A stretch of 24,496 bases of DNA from a virus, in the IMG/VR virus record IMGVR_UViG_3300001533_002177, positions 1 through 24,496 of that record, one strand, 5' to 3'. Shown here one piece after another: positions 5,660 to 12,902 of this stretch (the first letter of the stretch is position 1; each line of letters opens with the position of its first letter). The translations under genes were made by a program, and so were the position numbers. The notes under the pieces were generated by a model that was not told the DNA's origin, made no database searches, and saw nothing but the letters and a program-made list of their open reading frames with translations.

Positions 5660-6040
5660 ATGGCAAAGATCACTCCCAAAACCAAAGATATGCATAAGGG
5701 CGTTACCGCGTCCGGCGCTGTCTCCCTGAACTGCGGCGACCTCGTCGCGGTGACGCTCGAGGGTTGGCCCCTCGACAGCGTCAAGGACTTCGCCCAGCGC
5801 CTCGGCATCGACCCCGACAAGTACGAGCACCTGAATCCCGGCCAGCAGCGAATGATCATCGGCGGCATGATCCGCAAAAAGGTTCGCGACCAGGACAAGG
5901 CCCATGCCCAAGACGGCGCCGCGACCCCCGGCGACGTGTGGCTCCTTGCCGAAGCGGCGCCGTTCGCCCCGGTCAAGGAAGAGGAAGCCGGGGAAGCCGG
6001 GGAAGCCGGGGAAGCCGGGGAAGCCGAGGAAGCCGCATGA
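5660..6040 (+). CDS. Small phage protein with acidic Glu-Ala-Gly tail, 126 aa
   Basis: The body (residues 1-100) starts with a basic segment (MAKITPKTKD) and has a compact, probably helical middle containing DFAQRLGIDPDKY. I recognise no family. The last 20 residues are an acidic low-complexity tail encoded by six tandem 9-bp units at 5981-6034, giving repeated EAG. Such tails often mimic nucleic acid or tune solubility, but no role can be assigned. The ATG at 5660 lies 52 bases after promoter P3; its ribosome-binding site (GCGAGAC) is only moderate. An in-frame extension to 5573 would cross the promoter and is rejected. It sits between two replication enzymes, so a replication or recombination accessory role is plausible but unproven. 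Confidence 0.65.
   Translation: MAKITPKTKDMHKGVTASGAVSLNCGDLVAVTLEGWPLDSVKDFAQRLGIDPDKYEHLNPGQQRMIIGGMIRKKVRDQDKAHAQDGAATPGDVWLLAEAAPFAPVKEEEAGEAGEAGEAGEAEEAA
5981..6034 (+). repeat. Six tandem 9-bp units encoding EAG/EEA repeats
   Basis: GAGGAAGCC, then four GGGGAAGCC, then GAGGAAGCC, all in frame within the gene at 5660. The number of units is likely to vary by slippage without breaking the frame. Confidence 0.95.
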
Positions 6041-6091
6041 CCATCTGACTTACCGAGCAGCGGTCCAAACGGTGACAGACCAGTGGTGAGC

Positions 6092-6133
6092 ATGAGCCTA
6101 GGCAACTTGGCACTGCAAGCAACAACACGATAA
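6092..6133 (+). CDS. Possible 13-aa leader peptide
   Basis: ATG at 6092 follows GTGGTGAG at a fair distance and opens 13 codons (MSLGNLALQATTR) to TAA at 6131-6133, within the 144-base gap between the genes at 5660 and 6185. It may be a leader peptide or chance. The rest of the gap holds a 5-bp GCCGG/CCGGC hairpin (6148-6163) and the helicase leader element. Confidence 0.2.
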   Translation: MSLGNLALQATTR

Positions 6134-6184
6134 ATCACACCGTGACAGCCGGGAGAGACCGGCATTCCCGACCCGGAGACCACC

Positions 6185-7879
6185 ATGTTGATTGACATTG
6201 CCCCCACCAGGGGGGATTATGTATCTGCCACTTGCGACCACGAAGAGAACTGGCGGGTAAAGTCTATCCCCTCCTGCGAATTTAATAAGAAAACTAAAAA
6301 GTGGGATATCCCCACGATACCGCTCAACATCGACCACCTTCGGTCCAATTTCACTAGGGCCGAGTTCACGCCTGCCGCCATCGACCGTCTTCGCGCGGCC
6401 GTGAAGCCGCCCGACAGTGCGGTATTCGACGGTAGGTATCCCGGCACCCCGATGGAGCACCAGCGGCAAGCCTGTCAGTTGGCACACAACAAACCTGCAT
6501 TTTTCTTTGCCCACGCCATGGGTGCGGGCAAAACGTACACGATGCTCACCTTGGCAGCCGACATGTTCACCCGCGGTGTCATCACGGGTATGCTGGTCAT
6601 TTGCCCCGCGACTATTCGCCGCGATGTCTGGCTGCCCGAGACGGCCAAATGGTTGTCGCTTCTTGACGTGCCTTACGCCCCTCTGGTTGTAGAGCCAAAA
6701 ATGACCGACCGCCAGCTCCGCGCCTGGGAACAGGAAATGGCCCGAGGTCGGTTCGGCATCATGATCTGCAGCGTCCAGTCTATGAGCAACGCTACGCAGC
6801 GGTCATTCAAAGTGGCCAAAGAGTTCCTCCACCACGAGCGCGTGGTAATGGCCGTTGATGAGTCCAGCCGCATCAAAAATCACGATACCAAGCGGACCGA
6901 AAACATTATCGAGTTGGGGCAGGGTGCGCTGGTGCGCTGGTGCGCCACCGGTACTAAGATAACGCAGGGCATCCATGACCTCTACGCCCAATTTCGCTTC
7001 TTAGATTGGCGCATTATAGGCCAAAAATCGTTTTATACTTTTCGTAACCGCTACTGCCAGATGGGCGGCTTCGAGGGGAAACAAATAGTCAGCTATAGCC
7101 GTGTCGACGAGTTGATGGGGCTCATAAAGGACAGCATCCACGTTGTCCGCAAGCAGGACGCCAACGATCTGCCGCCGAAGACGTACCAGATAAGAACGGT
7201 AGAGGCCGCCCCGGAGCAAAAGAGGATGTACCAGCAGCTCAAGAACAGCCTTGAGACCGAGTATGCAGGTGAACCGCTCAACGTCCAGAATGCTCTTGAT
7301 CGCATGATCCGCTACCAGCAGATAGCCGGCGGCAATTTCCCTTACATCGCATACCGCGTTAAGACTGCCGACAAGAAGGGCAGGGTCAAGGTCAAAAAGA
7401 TTTGGGAGACAAAACCCATCGCCAACCCTAAGCTGGCAGAATTGCTTGAAATCATAGACGGTACCGATGACAGTGTCATTATTTGGTGTGTTTTTACCGC
7501 CGAGATCAAAGCCGTCTGGGAGGCTCTAGAGTCGGCCTATCCCGGCAGGGTCACCACCTATTATGGCAAAACCCTAGACCGGACCAAGTCTGTGGAGGGG
7601 TTCCAGTCAGGCAAGTACCGGTTTATGGTGGCGAATCAGCAGACCGCCAGTATGGGTCTCACCCTGACTAAGGCGACCCTGGTGGTCTATTTTAGCAATA
7701 GTTTTAGCTATGAAGACCGCATTCAATCTGAGGACCGTGCTCACCGCACTGGTCAGGTCAATTCCGTTCACTATATCGATATTCTGAGCGATTTACCTAT
7801 CGATAAGGATATTCGCCAGGCTCTCGACAAAAAGCAGAACATGGCTACTTTTGTGAGTGACCGGCTGCGTTCGTCTTGA
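6185..7879 (+). CDS. SNF2-type superfamily 2 helicase/translocase, 564 aa
   Basis: This ATP-driven DNA translocase probably remodels or unwinds phage DNA during replication or recombination. Motifs appear in the standard SF2 order: Q-like region MEHQRQACQLA (90-100), Walker A GAGKT (113-117), motif Ia VICPATIRRDVW, motif II AVDESSRIKNH (D225, E226), motif III ATGTKI (about 254-259), a C-terminal RecA-like domain beginning VIIWCVFTAE, motif V ANQQTASMGLTLT and motif VI SEDRAHRTGQ, the last typical of SNF2 proteins. DESS replaces the more usual DEAH or DEAD. The first 85 residues form a small accessory domain. The ATG at 6185 follows CCCGGAGACCA, the full leader element. Its TGA stop overlaps the -35 box of promoter P4. 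Related single-subunit helicases accompany primases in many podovirus-like genomes. Confidence 0.9.
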   Translation: MLIDIAPTRGDYVSATCDHEENWRVKSIPSCEFNKKTKKWDIPTIPLNIDHLRSNFTRAEFTPAAIDRLRAAVKPPDSAVFDGRYPGTPMEHQRQACQLAHNKPAFFFAHAMGAGKTYTMLTLAADMFTRGVITGMLVICPATIRRDVWLPETAKWLSLLDVPYAPLVVEPKMTDRQLRAWEQEMARGRFGIMICSVQSMSNATQRSFKVAKEFLHHERVVMAVDESSRIKNHDTKRTENIIELGQGALVRWCATGTKITQGIHDLYAQFRFLDWRIIGQKSFYTFRNRYCQMGGFEGKQIVSYSRVDELMGLIKDSIHVVRKQDANDLPPKTYQIRTVEAAPEQKRMYQQLKNSLETEYAGEPLNVQNALDRMIRYQQIAGGNFPYIAYRVKTADKKGRVKVKKIWETKPIANPKLAELLEIIDGTDDSVIIWCVFTAEIKAVWEALESAYPGRVTTYYGKTLDRTKSVEGFQSGKYRFMVANQQTASMGLTLTKATLVVYFSNSFSYEDRIQSEDRAHRTGQVNSVHYIDILSDLPIDKDIRQALDKKQNMATFVSDRLRSS

Positions 7880-7904
7880 CACCGGCACCGAGCCATGGTA
7901 TACT
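7876..7904 (+). promoter_or_regulatory. Sigma70-like promoter P4 with extended -10
   Basis: TTGACA at 7876-7881 (overlapping the helicase stop codon), 17-base spacer ending in TGG, TATACT at 7899-7904. It is the last promoter recognised before the polymerase, purZ, datZ, nuclease and mazZ genes, which it probably drives as one operon. Confidence 0.8.
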
Positions 7905-7949
7905 ACATGGGTGGTGGATAGACCACCACGTGCATCAGGAGACCACACG

Positions 7950-8354
7950 ATGGCAAACTTGACCGATATCATCAGCCTGGCCGGGGAAATGGCCCAGGTT
8001 CAGAAGGAGTTGGAGGGGTTGAAAGCAAAGGAGAAGAAACTGCAGAAGATGCTCGACACGCTCCGCCTCACCGACATTCCGGCGGCGATGGACGAGACCG
8101 GGATCGGTAAGATCGCCCTGGCCAAGGTGGGGACGTTGTACCTCAGCCCTGATGTCAGAGCCGCGGTGCACAGGGACGCCAGGGTAAGAGCGTACAGGTG
8201 GTTGGAGGTCAACGGGTACGGTGACCTGATCCAGCCCTACGTGTTCCCGCAGACGCTGAAAATGTGGGCGATGGAACGCATCAAGGCGGGCGATGAATTG
8301 CCCGATTTCTTCACAGTCGAGCCGTACCAGATGGCAAAAATCCTCAAGGGGTAA
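7950..8354 (+). CDS. Conserved phage protein with N-terminal coiled coil, 134 aa
   Basis: Residues 5-38 are a charged heptad-like helix (EMAQVQKELEGLKAKEKKLQ) likely to form a coiled coil. The rest matches the motif order of a widespread but unnamed phage family: LTDIPAAMDETGIGKI, a VGTLYLSPDVRAAVHRDARVRAYRWLEVNGYGDLI block, then a VFPQTLKMWAMERIKAGDELPDFFTVEPY block. Members commonly sit beside single-stranded-DNA-binding, nuclease or polymerase genes, as here, suggesting a replication or recombination accessory role. That link is from context, not from a known activity. The ATG at 7950 follows AGGAGACCA and lies 45 bases after promoter P4. A longer reading frame would begin inside the helicase gene and is rejected. 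Confidence 0.8.
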   Translation: MANLTDIISLAGEMAQVQKELEGLKAKEKKLQKMLDTLRLTDIPAAMDETGIGKIALAKVGTLYLSPDVRAAVHRDARVRAYRWLEVNGYGDLIQPYVFPQTLKMWAMERIKAGDELPDFFTVEPYQMAKILKG

Positions 8355-8360
8355 ACACAC

Positions 8361-9128
8361 ATGGCAACTCAAGTGACCAAGAAAGAAGCAACGACGGCTC
8401 TGGCCGTTCCGTCCTTCGGCAATAGCGGCCGGTCTCGCGGCAGCGAAAACGTCGGCGTGGCCGACATCACCATTCCGCGCCTGAGCCTTATTCAGAGCCT
8501 CAGTCCGCAGCGCAAGAAGAACGACCCGGAATTTATCCCCGGTGCCGAGGAGGGGATGCTGTACAACAGCGTCACCAAGGCCCTCTATGACAAGACCGTC
8601 TTGGTGGTCCCCATCTATTACCGCCTGGAGTTCCTCCTGTGGAAGATCCGTAAGGAGGGCGGCGGATTCCGCGGGGTCTTCAACAACCGCGAGCAGGCTC
8701 TGAACGAGGCCAGGACTCTGAAAGAGACCACGGAAATCGCCGATACCGGGCAGCAGTTCTGCCTGCTGTCGGCGGACAACGGCAAGACGTGGGCCGAAGT
8801 CGTCATTTCCATGTCCAAAAGCAACCAGAGCGTCAGCAAGAAGTGGAACGCTGATATCCGGCTCCGGACCCAGGATCACGGCCTTGACCGGTTCACCACC
8901 ATCTACGAGGTCGGCGCGGCACCGAAGACCAACGATAAGGGCGATTTCTTCGTCTTCTCGGTCAATTTCCTCCGGTTCATGAACGATAGCGAGCGGTCGT
9001 TGTACGACCGGTGCGAGAAGATCTACGACTCTATCGCCAGGGGCGAGAAGGACATCGACCGGACCTACGAGTCCGAGTCCGAGTCCGAGTCCCGGCCTGG
9101 CCAAGACGATGACGGTCCGGGGTTCTGA
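8361..9128 (+). CDS. Probable single-stranded-DNA-binding-type replication protein, 255 aa
   Basis: The protein begins with a disordered segment, followed by the conserved phage motif ADITIPRLSLIQSLSPQ (residues 34-50) and a mixed alpha/beta core ending near SVNFLRFMNDSERSLYDRCEKIY. The last 35 residues are acidic, with four in-frame Glu-Ser units and a final DDDGPGF that resembles the acidic tail ending in phenylalanine of single-stranded-DNA-binding proteins. I infer a DNA-binding role from the tail and from the location between a helicase operon and the polymerase; the core family is usually annotated as hypothetical. A good AAGGGG site lies before the ATG at 8361. Its stop overlaps the next start as TGATG, so the two genes are translationally coupled. 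Confidence 0.65.
   Translation: MATQVTKKEATTALAVPSFGNSGRSRGSENVGVADITIPRLSLIQSLSPQRKKNDPEFIPGAEEGMLYNSVTKALYDKTVLVVPIYYRLEFLLWKIRKEGGGFRGVFNNREQALNEARTLKETTEIADTGQQFCLLSADNGKTWAEVVISMSKSNQSVSKKWNADIRLRTQDHGLDRFTTIYEVGAAPKTNDKGDFFVFSVNFLRFMNDSERSLYDRCEKIYDSIARGEKDIDRTYESESESESRPGQDDDGPGF
9069..9092 (+). repeat. Four tandem GAGTCC units encoding Glu-Ser repeats
   Basis: Four perfect 6-bp units in frame near the 3' end of the gene at 8361, forming the hinge before its acidic tip. Copy number may vary by slippage. Confidence 0.9.
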
Positions 9129-9388
9129 TGCCAGAATACGACAACACCAACTCGGGGGTGCTGTTCCGAAACCATGACAAACAGACGGATCGGCACCCTG
9201 ACTACAGGGGTAGTTTGAACGTCGAGGGTAAGGAGTATTGGTTCTCCGGCTGGATCAAGGAGTCGACCGGTCGCGGCAAGCTTCCGGCTGGGACAAAGTT
9301 CCTGTCGGTGGCTATCACCGCTAAGGACGACCCGCCCTCCCGGCCACAAGAGGCCGGCCAAGACTTCGACGACGACATCCCTTTCTGA
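9128..9388 (+). CDS. Small protein ending in an SSB-identical acidic tip, 86 aa
   Basis: Residues 1-65 resemble a small phage family with the pattern NTNSGVLFRN, HPDYRGSLNVEGKEYWFSGWIKE and KFLSVAITA, probably a compact beta-barrel-like domain. The protein ends QDFDDDIPF. The last eight residues, DFDDDIPF, are the same as the C-terminal tip of Escherichia coli SSB, the peptide that recruits host replication and repair proteins such as PriA, RecQ, RecO, exonuclease I and the chi subunit. This protein may therefore bind DNA, capture host SSB partners, or both. Start and preceding stop overlap as TGATG. A TTCG hairpin and then the polymerase follow. The core's DNA binding is inference; the tip match is from established knowledge of SSB. 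Confidence 0.75.
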   Translation: MPEYDNTNSGVLFRNHDKQTDRHPDYRGSLNVEGKEYWFSGWIKESTGRGKLPAGTKFLSVAITAKDDPPSRPQEAGQDFDDDIPF

Positions 9389-9396
9389 CACCTGAC

Positions 9397-9412
9397 GGGG
9401 GCTTCGGCCCCC
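9397..9412 (+). terminator. TTCG-tetraloop hairpin before the polymerase gene
   Basis: GGGGGC and GCCCCC pair around TTCG, directly before the CGGAGACC leader of the polymerase gene. No T-run follows. It may reduce read-through or stabilise the downstream message and so set polymerase and PurZ levels. Confidence 0.5.
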
Positions 9413-9425
9413 ACGGAGACCGAGT

Positions 9426-11324
9426 GTGATCAATCTTAATAAATACCCCTATGTGGGGTACGATACCGAGACAACAGGGCTAGTGTACCCTAGGGACAAG
9501 GCGTTCTCGTTCGCCATTGCTACGCCGGACGGCCAAGTTGAGGCGTATGACCTTCGCCGCGACATGGGCGGTCATCCGGAAGAAGCGCGCATCATGGCCC
9601 GGCAACTGATGGACTACCAGGGCACCATCATCTGCCACTACGCCAGCTTCGATTACCGGATGTCCCATGCCGCTGGTGTCAAGCTCAGGCTCGAGAACAT
9701 GGACTGCACCAGCGTGCGGGCCTCGTTGTTGGACGAGCACCGCAACAGCTATAGCCTGGATGATTTGTGCTGGGATTGCCTGCACGAGAGGAAAGCTGGC
9801 GACGACATGTACAAGGAGATGGCTAAGCGGTTTGGCGGGCCGGCTACCCGGAAGGCCCAGATCGGCAGCCTTTGGCGCGCCCCGTGGAACATCATCGAGC
9901 CGTACGTCAAACATGACTCCTGGCTGGCGCTAAGGTTATGGATGTGGCAGGAGGGGGAAATCGAGCGACAGGACAAGTATTTCCCAACCAAAAGCGTGCG
10001 GGATATCGTCGATTTTGAGCGTGGCCTCATGCCGCACTTCATTGCCATGGAAATGCACGGTATCCGGGTGGATGAAGAGGCGGCGCACCGGGCTGTCGAC
10101 GACATGAACCTTGAGGTCAATGGTAATTTCGCCGCTCTGCGGGAACTGATCGGCCGTGACATAAACATCAACAGCTCGGCGCAGGTGCGAGACGTCTTCA
10201 AACCCGTGTTTGACGACGATGTTGGGAGCTGGCAGATAGGCAATACCTACATCGGCGCCACCGGCAAGGGGCAACCATCATTGGCCGCAGACCAGTTGCG
10301 GGCGCTGGCCGCAGCCGGAGACCGTCGGGCGGAGCTTATCCACAAAACCCGGTCGTTAATCAAGACCCGCGACACGTTCCTCCAGGGCCACATATTAGGC
10401 CACATGGTTGGCGATCGGGTTTATCCTCACATCAACCAGGTCAAGGGGGAGGATGGCGGAACCGGAACCGGACGGCTTAGTTATACGGGGCCGGCCCTGC
10501 AACAGATCCCCTCCAGGGACAAGGCCACCGCCGCTATCGTCAAGCCCATATTTCTTCCCGACGAGGGGCACGAATGGTTCGACGTTGATGCCAACAGCTT
10601 CGAGGTCCGTATATTCGCCCATTTAGTGGCGAGGTTCGACCCGCGCATTATCAAGACCTATAAGGATAACCCCAACACTGACTTCCACCAGTGGGTCGCC
10701 GACGAGACCGGGTTGCCCCGGACGGCTAGTTACAATGGCCAGCCCAACGCCAAACAGTTGAATCTGTCTATGATCTTCAACGCTGGCAGTGGCAACACCG
10801 CGATGCAGATGGGGTTGCCCTACACGTGGGACGAGTTTGAAGGCGACGACGGGAGCCTTGTCCGCTATGCCGTCGGCGGTGACGAAGTCATGGAAGTGAT
10901 CAACAAGTACCACGACCAGTTTCCGGGGGTCCGACAGCTACAGCAGCGGGCAAGAGAGGTTGCTCGCGAGCGTGGGTTCGTTCACACCCATCAGGGGCGC
11001 CGAATCAGGTTTCCACGGGGTTGGTACGCTTACAAGGCATCGGGGCTTCTGATCCAGGCCACGGCTGCGGATTACAACAAGGAAAACGTCAGCATCATCC
11101 GTAACGGCTTGGCGAGATTCGGCGGCAACCTGCTGCTGAACACCCACGACTCCTATTCAATGTCCCTGCCGAAGGGCGAGGCGCGGTACATTTGGGCTGA
11201 AATCCAACCGTTGCTCGAAGAACGGGGCAGGGCTAATGTGCCGTTGATTATGGACGTCAACGGGCTAGGCGCCAATTGGTGGGGGGCGCTGACCGACGCC
11301 CACGGTTTCAAGGCCAGTCAATAA
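9426..11324 (+). CDS. dpoZ: Family A DNA polymerase with 3'-5' exonuclease, DpoZ type, 632 aa
   Basis: This is the replicative polymerase, here probably adapted to 2-aminoadenine. The exonuclease domain shows Exo I DTE (D13, E15), Exo II SFD (D76) and Exo III YVKHD (Y160, D164). The polymerase domain shows motif A DANSFEVRIFAHL (D388, E393), a motif B-like region with K443 in NAKQLNLSMIFNAGSG, and motif C THDS (D575). Two features differ from E. coli Pol I: the motif B arginine, phenylalanine and YG positions look altered, and motif C has HDS instead of HDE. The GTG start at 9426 follows CGGAGACC. There is no 5'-nuclease domain. Adjacency to purZ, datZ and mazZ is what makes DpoZ the likely type. 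Discrimination between A and Z in published systems depends largely on the dNTP pool, so a strict Z preference cannot be read from sequence. Confidence 0.9.
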   Translation: MINLNKYPYVGYDTETTGLVYPRDKAFSFAIATPDGQVEAYDLRRDMGGHPEEARIMARQLMDYQGTIICHYASFDYRMSHAAGVKLRLENMDCTSVRASLLDEHRNSYSLDDLCWDCLHERKAGDDMYKEMAKRFGGPATRKAQIGSLWRAPWNIIEPYVKHDSWLALRLWMWQEGEIERQDKYFPTKSVRDIVDFERGLMPHFIAMEMHGIRVDEEAAHRAVDDMNLEVNGNFAALRELIGRDININSSAQVRDVFKPVFDDDVGSWQIGNTYIGATGKGQPSLAADQLRALAAAGDRRAELIHKTRSLIKTRDTFLQGHILGHMVGDRVYPHINQVKGEDGGTGTGRLSYTGPALQQIPSRDKATAAIVKPIFLPDEGHEWFDVDANSFEVRIFAHLVARFDPRIIKTYKDNPNTDFHQWVADETGLPRTASYNGQPNAKQLNLSMIFNAGSGNTAMQMGLPYTWDEFEGDDGSLVRYAVGGDEVMEVINKYHDQFPGVRQLQQRAREVARERGFVHTHQGRRIRFPRGWYAYKASGLLIQATAADYNKENVSIIRNGLARFGGNLLLNTHDSYSMSLPKGEARYIWAEIQPLLEERGRANVPLIMDVNGLGANWWGALTDAHGFKASQ

Positions 11325-11346
11325 CACTCAACACCCGGAGTAACCT

Positions 11347-12390
11347 ATGCTCAAGAACACCGACATGATTATCGACCTCCAGTACGGCAGCACCGGCAAG
11401 GGCCTGGTGGCTAGCTACCTGTCGTACAAGTCGGCCGAAACAGTCCCCTATGACGTTGTGGTGTCCGCCAACATGCCGAATGCCGGGCACACCGCATACG
11501 ACATGGACGGCAGCAAATTCGTCCACAAGGTGCTGCCTTCGGGGGTGTTCCACAAGCCCAACAGTATCTTGGTCGGGCCGGGGGCGGTATTCAACATCAC
11601 CCAACTCGAAAAGGAGATCGTCCGCTTGCTTGACTACGGCCACCTGTCCTTGGGCCAGCAACGGATTTACGTTCACGCCCAGGCTACCGTTCTGACGCGG
11701 GACATGAAGCGCGCCGAGGAGGAATCGCCCGTGACGAAGATTGCGTCCACGGCGCAGGGCTCGATGGCCGCGCAGATGGCGAAAATGACCCGCGACCCCG
11801 ACAGCAACCCCACCGCCAAGATGCGCGCCAACGACCTGCGGCAGTTGGAGGTCAGGGTACTTTCCAACCGTGATTGGCTGACGGTGGCCGCGGGCGCTCG
11901 CCGTATCCTGGCCGAGGGCGCCCAAGGATACAGCCTTGGAATCCACCAGGACTTCTACCCCTACTGCACCAGCCGCGATTGCGGTCCGGCTCGGTTCCTG
12001 TCGGATATGGCCATTCCGTGGAACCGTCTCGACAAAGTTGTCGGGGTGCTGCGCACTTTCCCGATCCGGGTCGGCAGTACCGACAGGGGCTCGTCCGGTC
12101 CCTGTTACGACGACCAGAGGGAGATAACTTGGAAGAGTCTCGGGGTGACGCCAGAAACCACGACTGTTACGGGGCGCGAGCGCCGGGTGTTTACCTTCTC
12201 CAAGTTGCAGCTCCGGGACGCGATTCTGGAAACCGGCGCGTCGGAGCTGTTCATCAACTTCTTCAACTACCTGGCCACGGAAGACCAGCAGTCTTTTCTC
12301 TCCATGATAAAGAACGAGGCCCGCGTCTTTGGGGCCCCGGTCAAGTACATCGGCAACGGACCGACGCCGCAGGAGGTCGTGGAGCTATGA
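11347..12390 (+). CDS. purZ: PurZ, N6-succino-2-amino-2'-deoxyadenylate synthase, 347 aa
   Basis: PurZ is a viral relative of adenylosuccinate synthetase (PurA). It joins aspartate to dGMP using ATP or dATP; host PurB then releases fumarate to give dZMP, which host kinases turn into dZTP. The PurA fold is clear: phosphate loop QYGSTGKG (12-19), NAGHT with the catalytic-type histidine (H48), LPSGV (63-67), EGAQG (190-194), a TFPIRVGS segment and TGRERR (275-280). S15 stands where PurA has its catalytic aspartate in GDEGKGK, a change typical of PurZ and fitting a dGMP rather than an IMP substrate. The length of 347 fits PurZ rather than PurA (about 430). ATG at 11347 follows CCCGGAG. The stop overlaps the datZ start as ATGA, so the two are coupled. 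Confidence 0.93.
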   Translation: MLKNTDMIIDLQYGSTGKGLVASYLSYKSAETVPYDVVVSANMPNAGHTAYDMDGSKFVHKVLPSGVFHKPNSILVGPGAVFNITQLEKEIVRLLDYGHLSLGQQRIYVHAQATVLTRDMKRAEEESPVTKIASTAQGSMAAQMAKMTRDPDSNPTAKMRANDLRQLEVRVLSNRDWLTVAAGARRILAEGAQGYSLGIHQDFYPYCTSRDCGPARFLSDMAIPWNRLDKVVGVLRTFPIRVGSTDRGSSGPCYDDQREITWKSLGVTPETTTVTGRERRVFTFSKLQLRDAILETGASELFINFFNYLATEDQQSFLSMIKNEARVFGAPVKYIGNGPTPQEVVEL

Positions 12391-12902
12391 GCAAAATGAA
12401 CAAGCTATGCAACCAGCTACGGTTGCAGTACGTCAAGCGCTGGCACGTCGTACACCAGACCCACGACCAGTCCGTGGCTGAACACAGCATCAACACAGCT
12501 TTCATCGCCAGGGAATTGGCGGCGAGACTGGGCCTGAGCCATCGTATCCAGGACTTGGTGACGGTGGCCGCTCTGTTCCACGACATCGACGAGGTGATCA
12601 CGGGCGACATCCCCGGCCCGTTCAAGAGGACCATACCGGAAGAAGTGTTCGGCCGGTCGCGTTTGCCCGAGGTCCGCATCTTGGGGGCACCGCCATTGGC
12701 CAGGATCGTCAAGCTGGCCGACATGATGGAGACTGCTTGGCATGCGGCGGTACATGGCGTCACCCCGCACGCACGTCAGGTTGCGGCTGATTGCAGCGCC
12801 GATCTGTTCAAAGCCCTGGATGACTGTCCGTGGCAAGAACTTGCTGATACCGCCCACACAGTGTGGGGCGATGTGCTGAACGCCGAATATGATTTCGTCT
12901 GA
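12387..12902 (+). CDS. datZ: DatZ-type HD-domain dATP triphosphohydrolase, 171 aa
   Basis: DatZ removes dATP by cutting off triphosphate, so that the polymerase inserts Z instead of A. The HD signature is complete: H33 in SVAEHS, H65-D66 in LFHDIDE, E69 and D74 in the following turn, and D112 in KLADMMET. RW at 18-19 near the N-terminus is also usual for this group of small YfbR-like HD hydrolases. The length of 171 is close to the roughly 175 residues I recall for DatZ. The start is the ATG at 12387, overlapping the purZ stop as ATGA, with AGGAGG upstream. A longer in-frame reading from 11874 lies inside purZ and is a shadow. Close coupling to purZ supports the DatZ role over a general nucleotidase. 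Confidence 0.9.
   Translation: MSKMNKLCNQLRLQYVKRWHVVHQTHDQSVAEHSINTAFIARELAARLGLSHRIQDLVTVAALFHDIDEVITGDIPGPFKRTIPEEVFGRSRLPEVRILGAPPLARIVKLADMMETAWHAAVHGVTPHARQVAADCSADLFKALDDCPWQELADTAHTVWGDVLNAEYDFV

Noticed and set aside
7935-9104. Minus-strand open frame of 389 codons
   Set aside because: It covers two plus-strand genes with good ribosome-binding sites and recognised family patterns. The product is a low-complexity shadow with no motif.
11874-12386. N-terminal extension of the DatZ frame
   Set aside because: It overlaps the core of purZ. The ATGA junction at 12387 and the family length set the real start.
11347-12390. Reading the synthetase as a normal cellular PurA
   Set aside because: The short length, the serine in place of the catalytic aspartate, and neighbouring datZ, mazZ and polymerase genes fit PurZ better.
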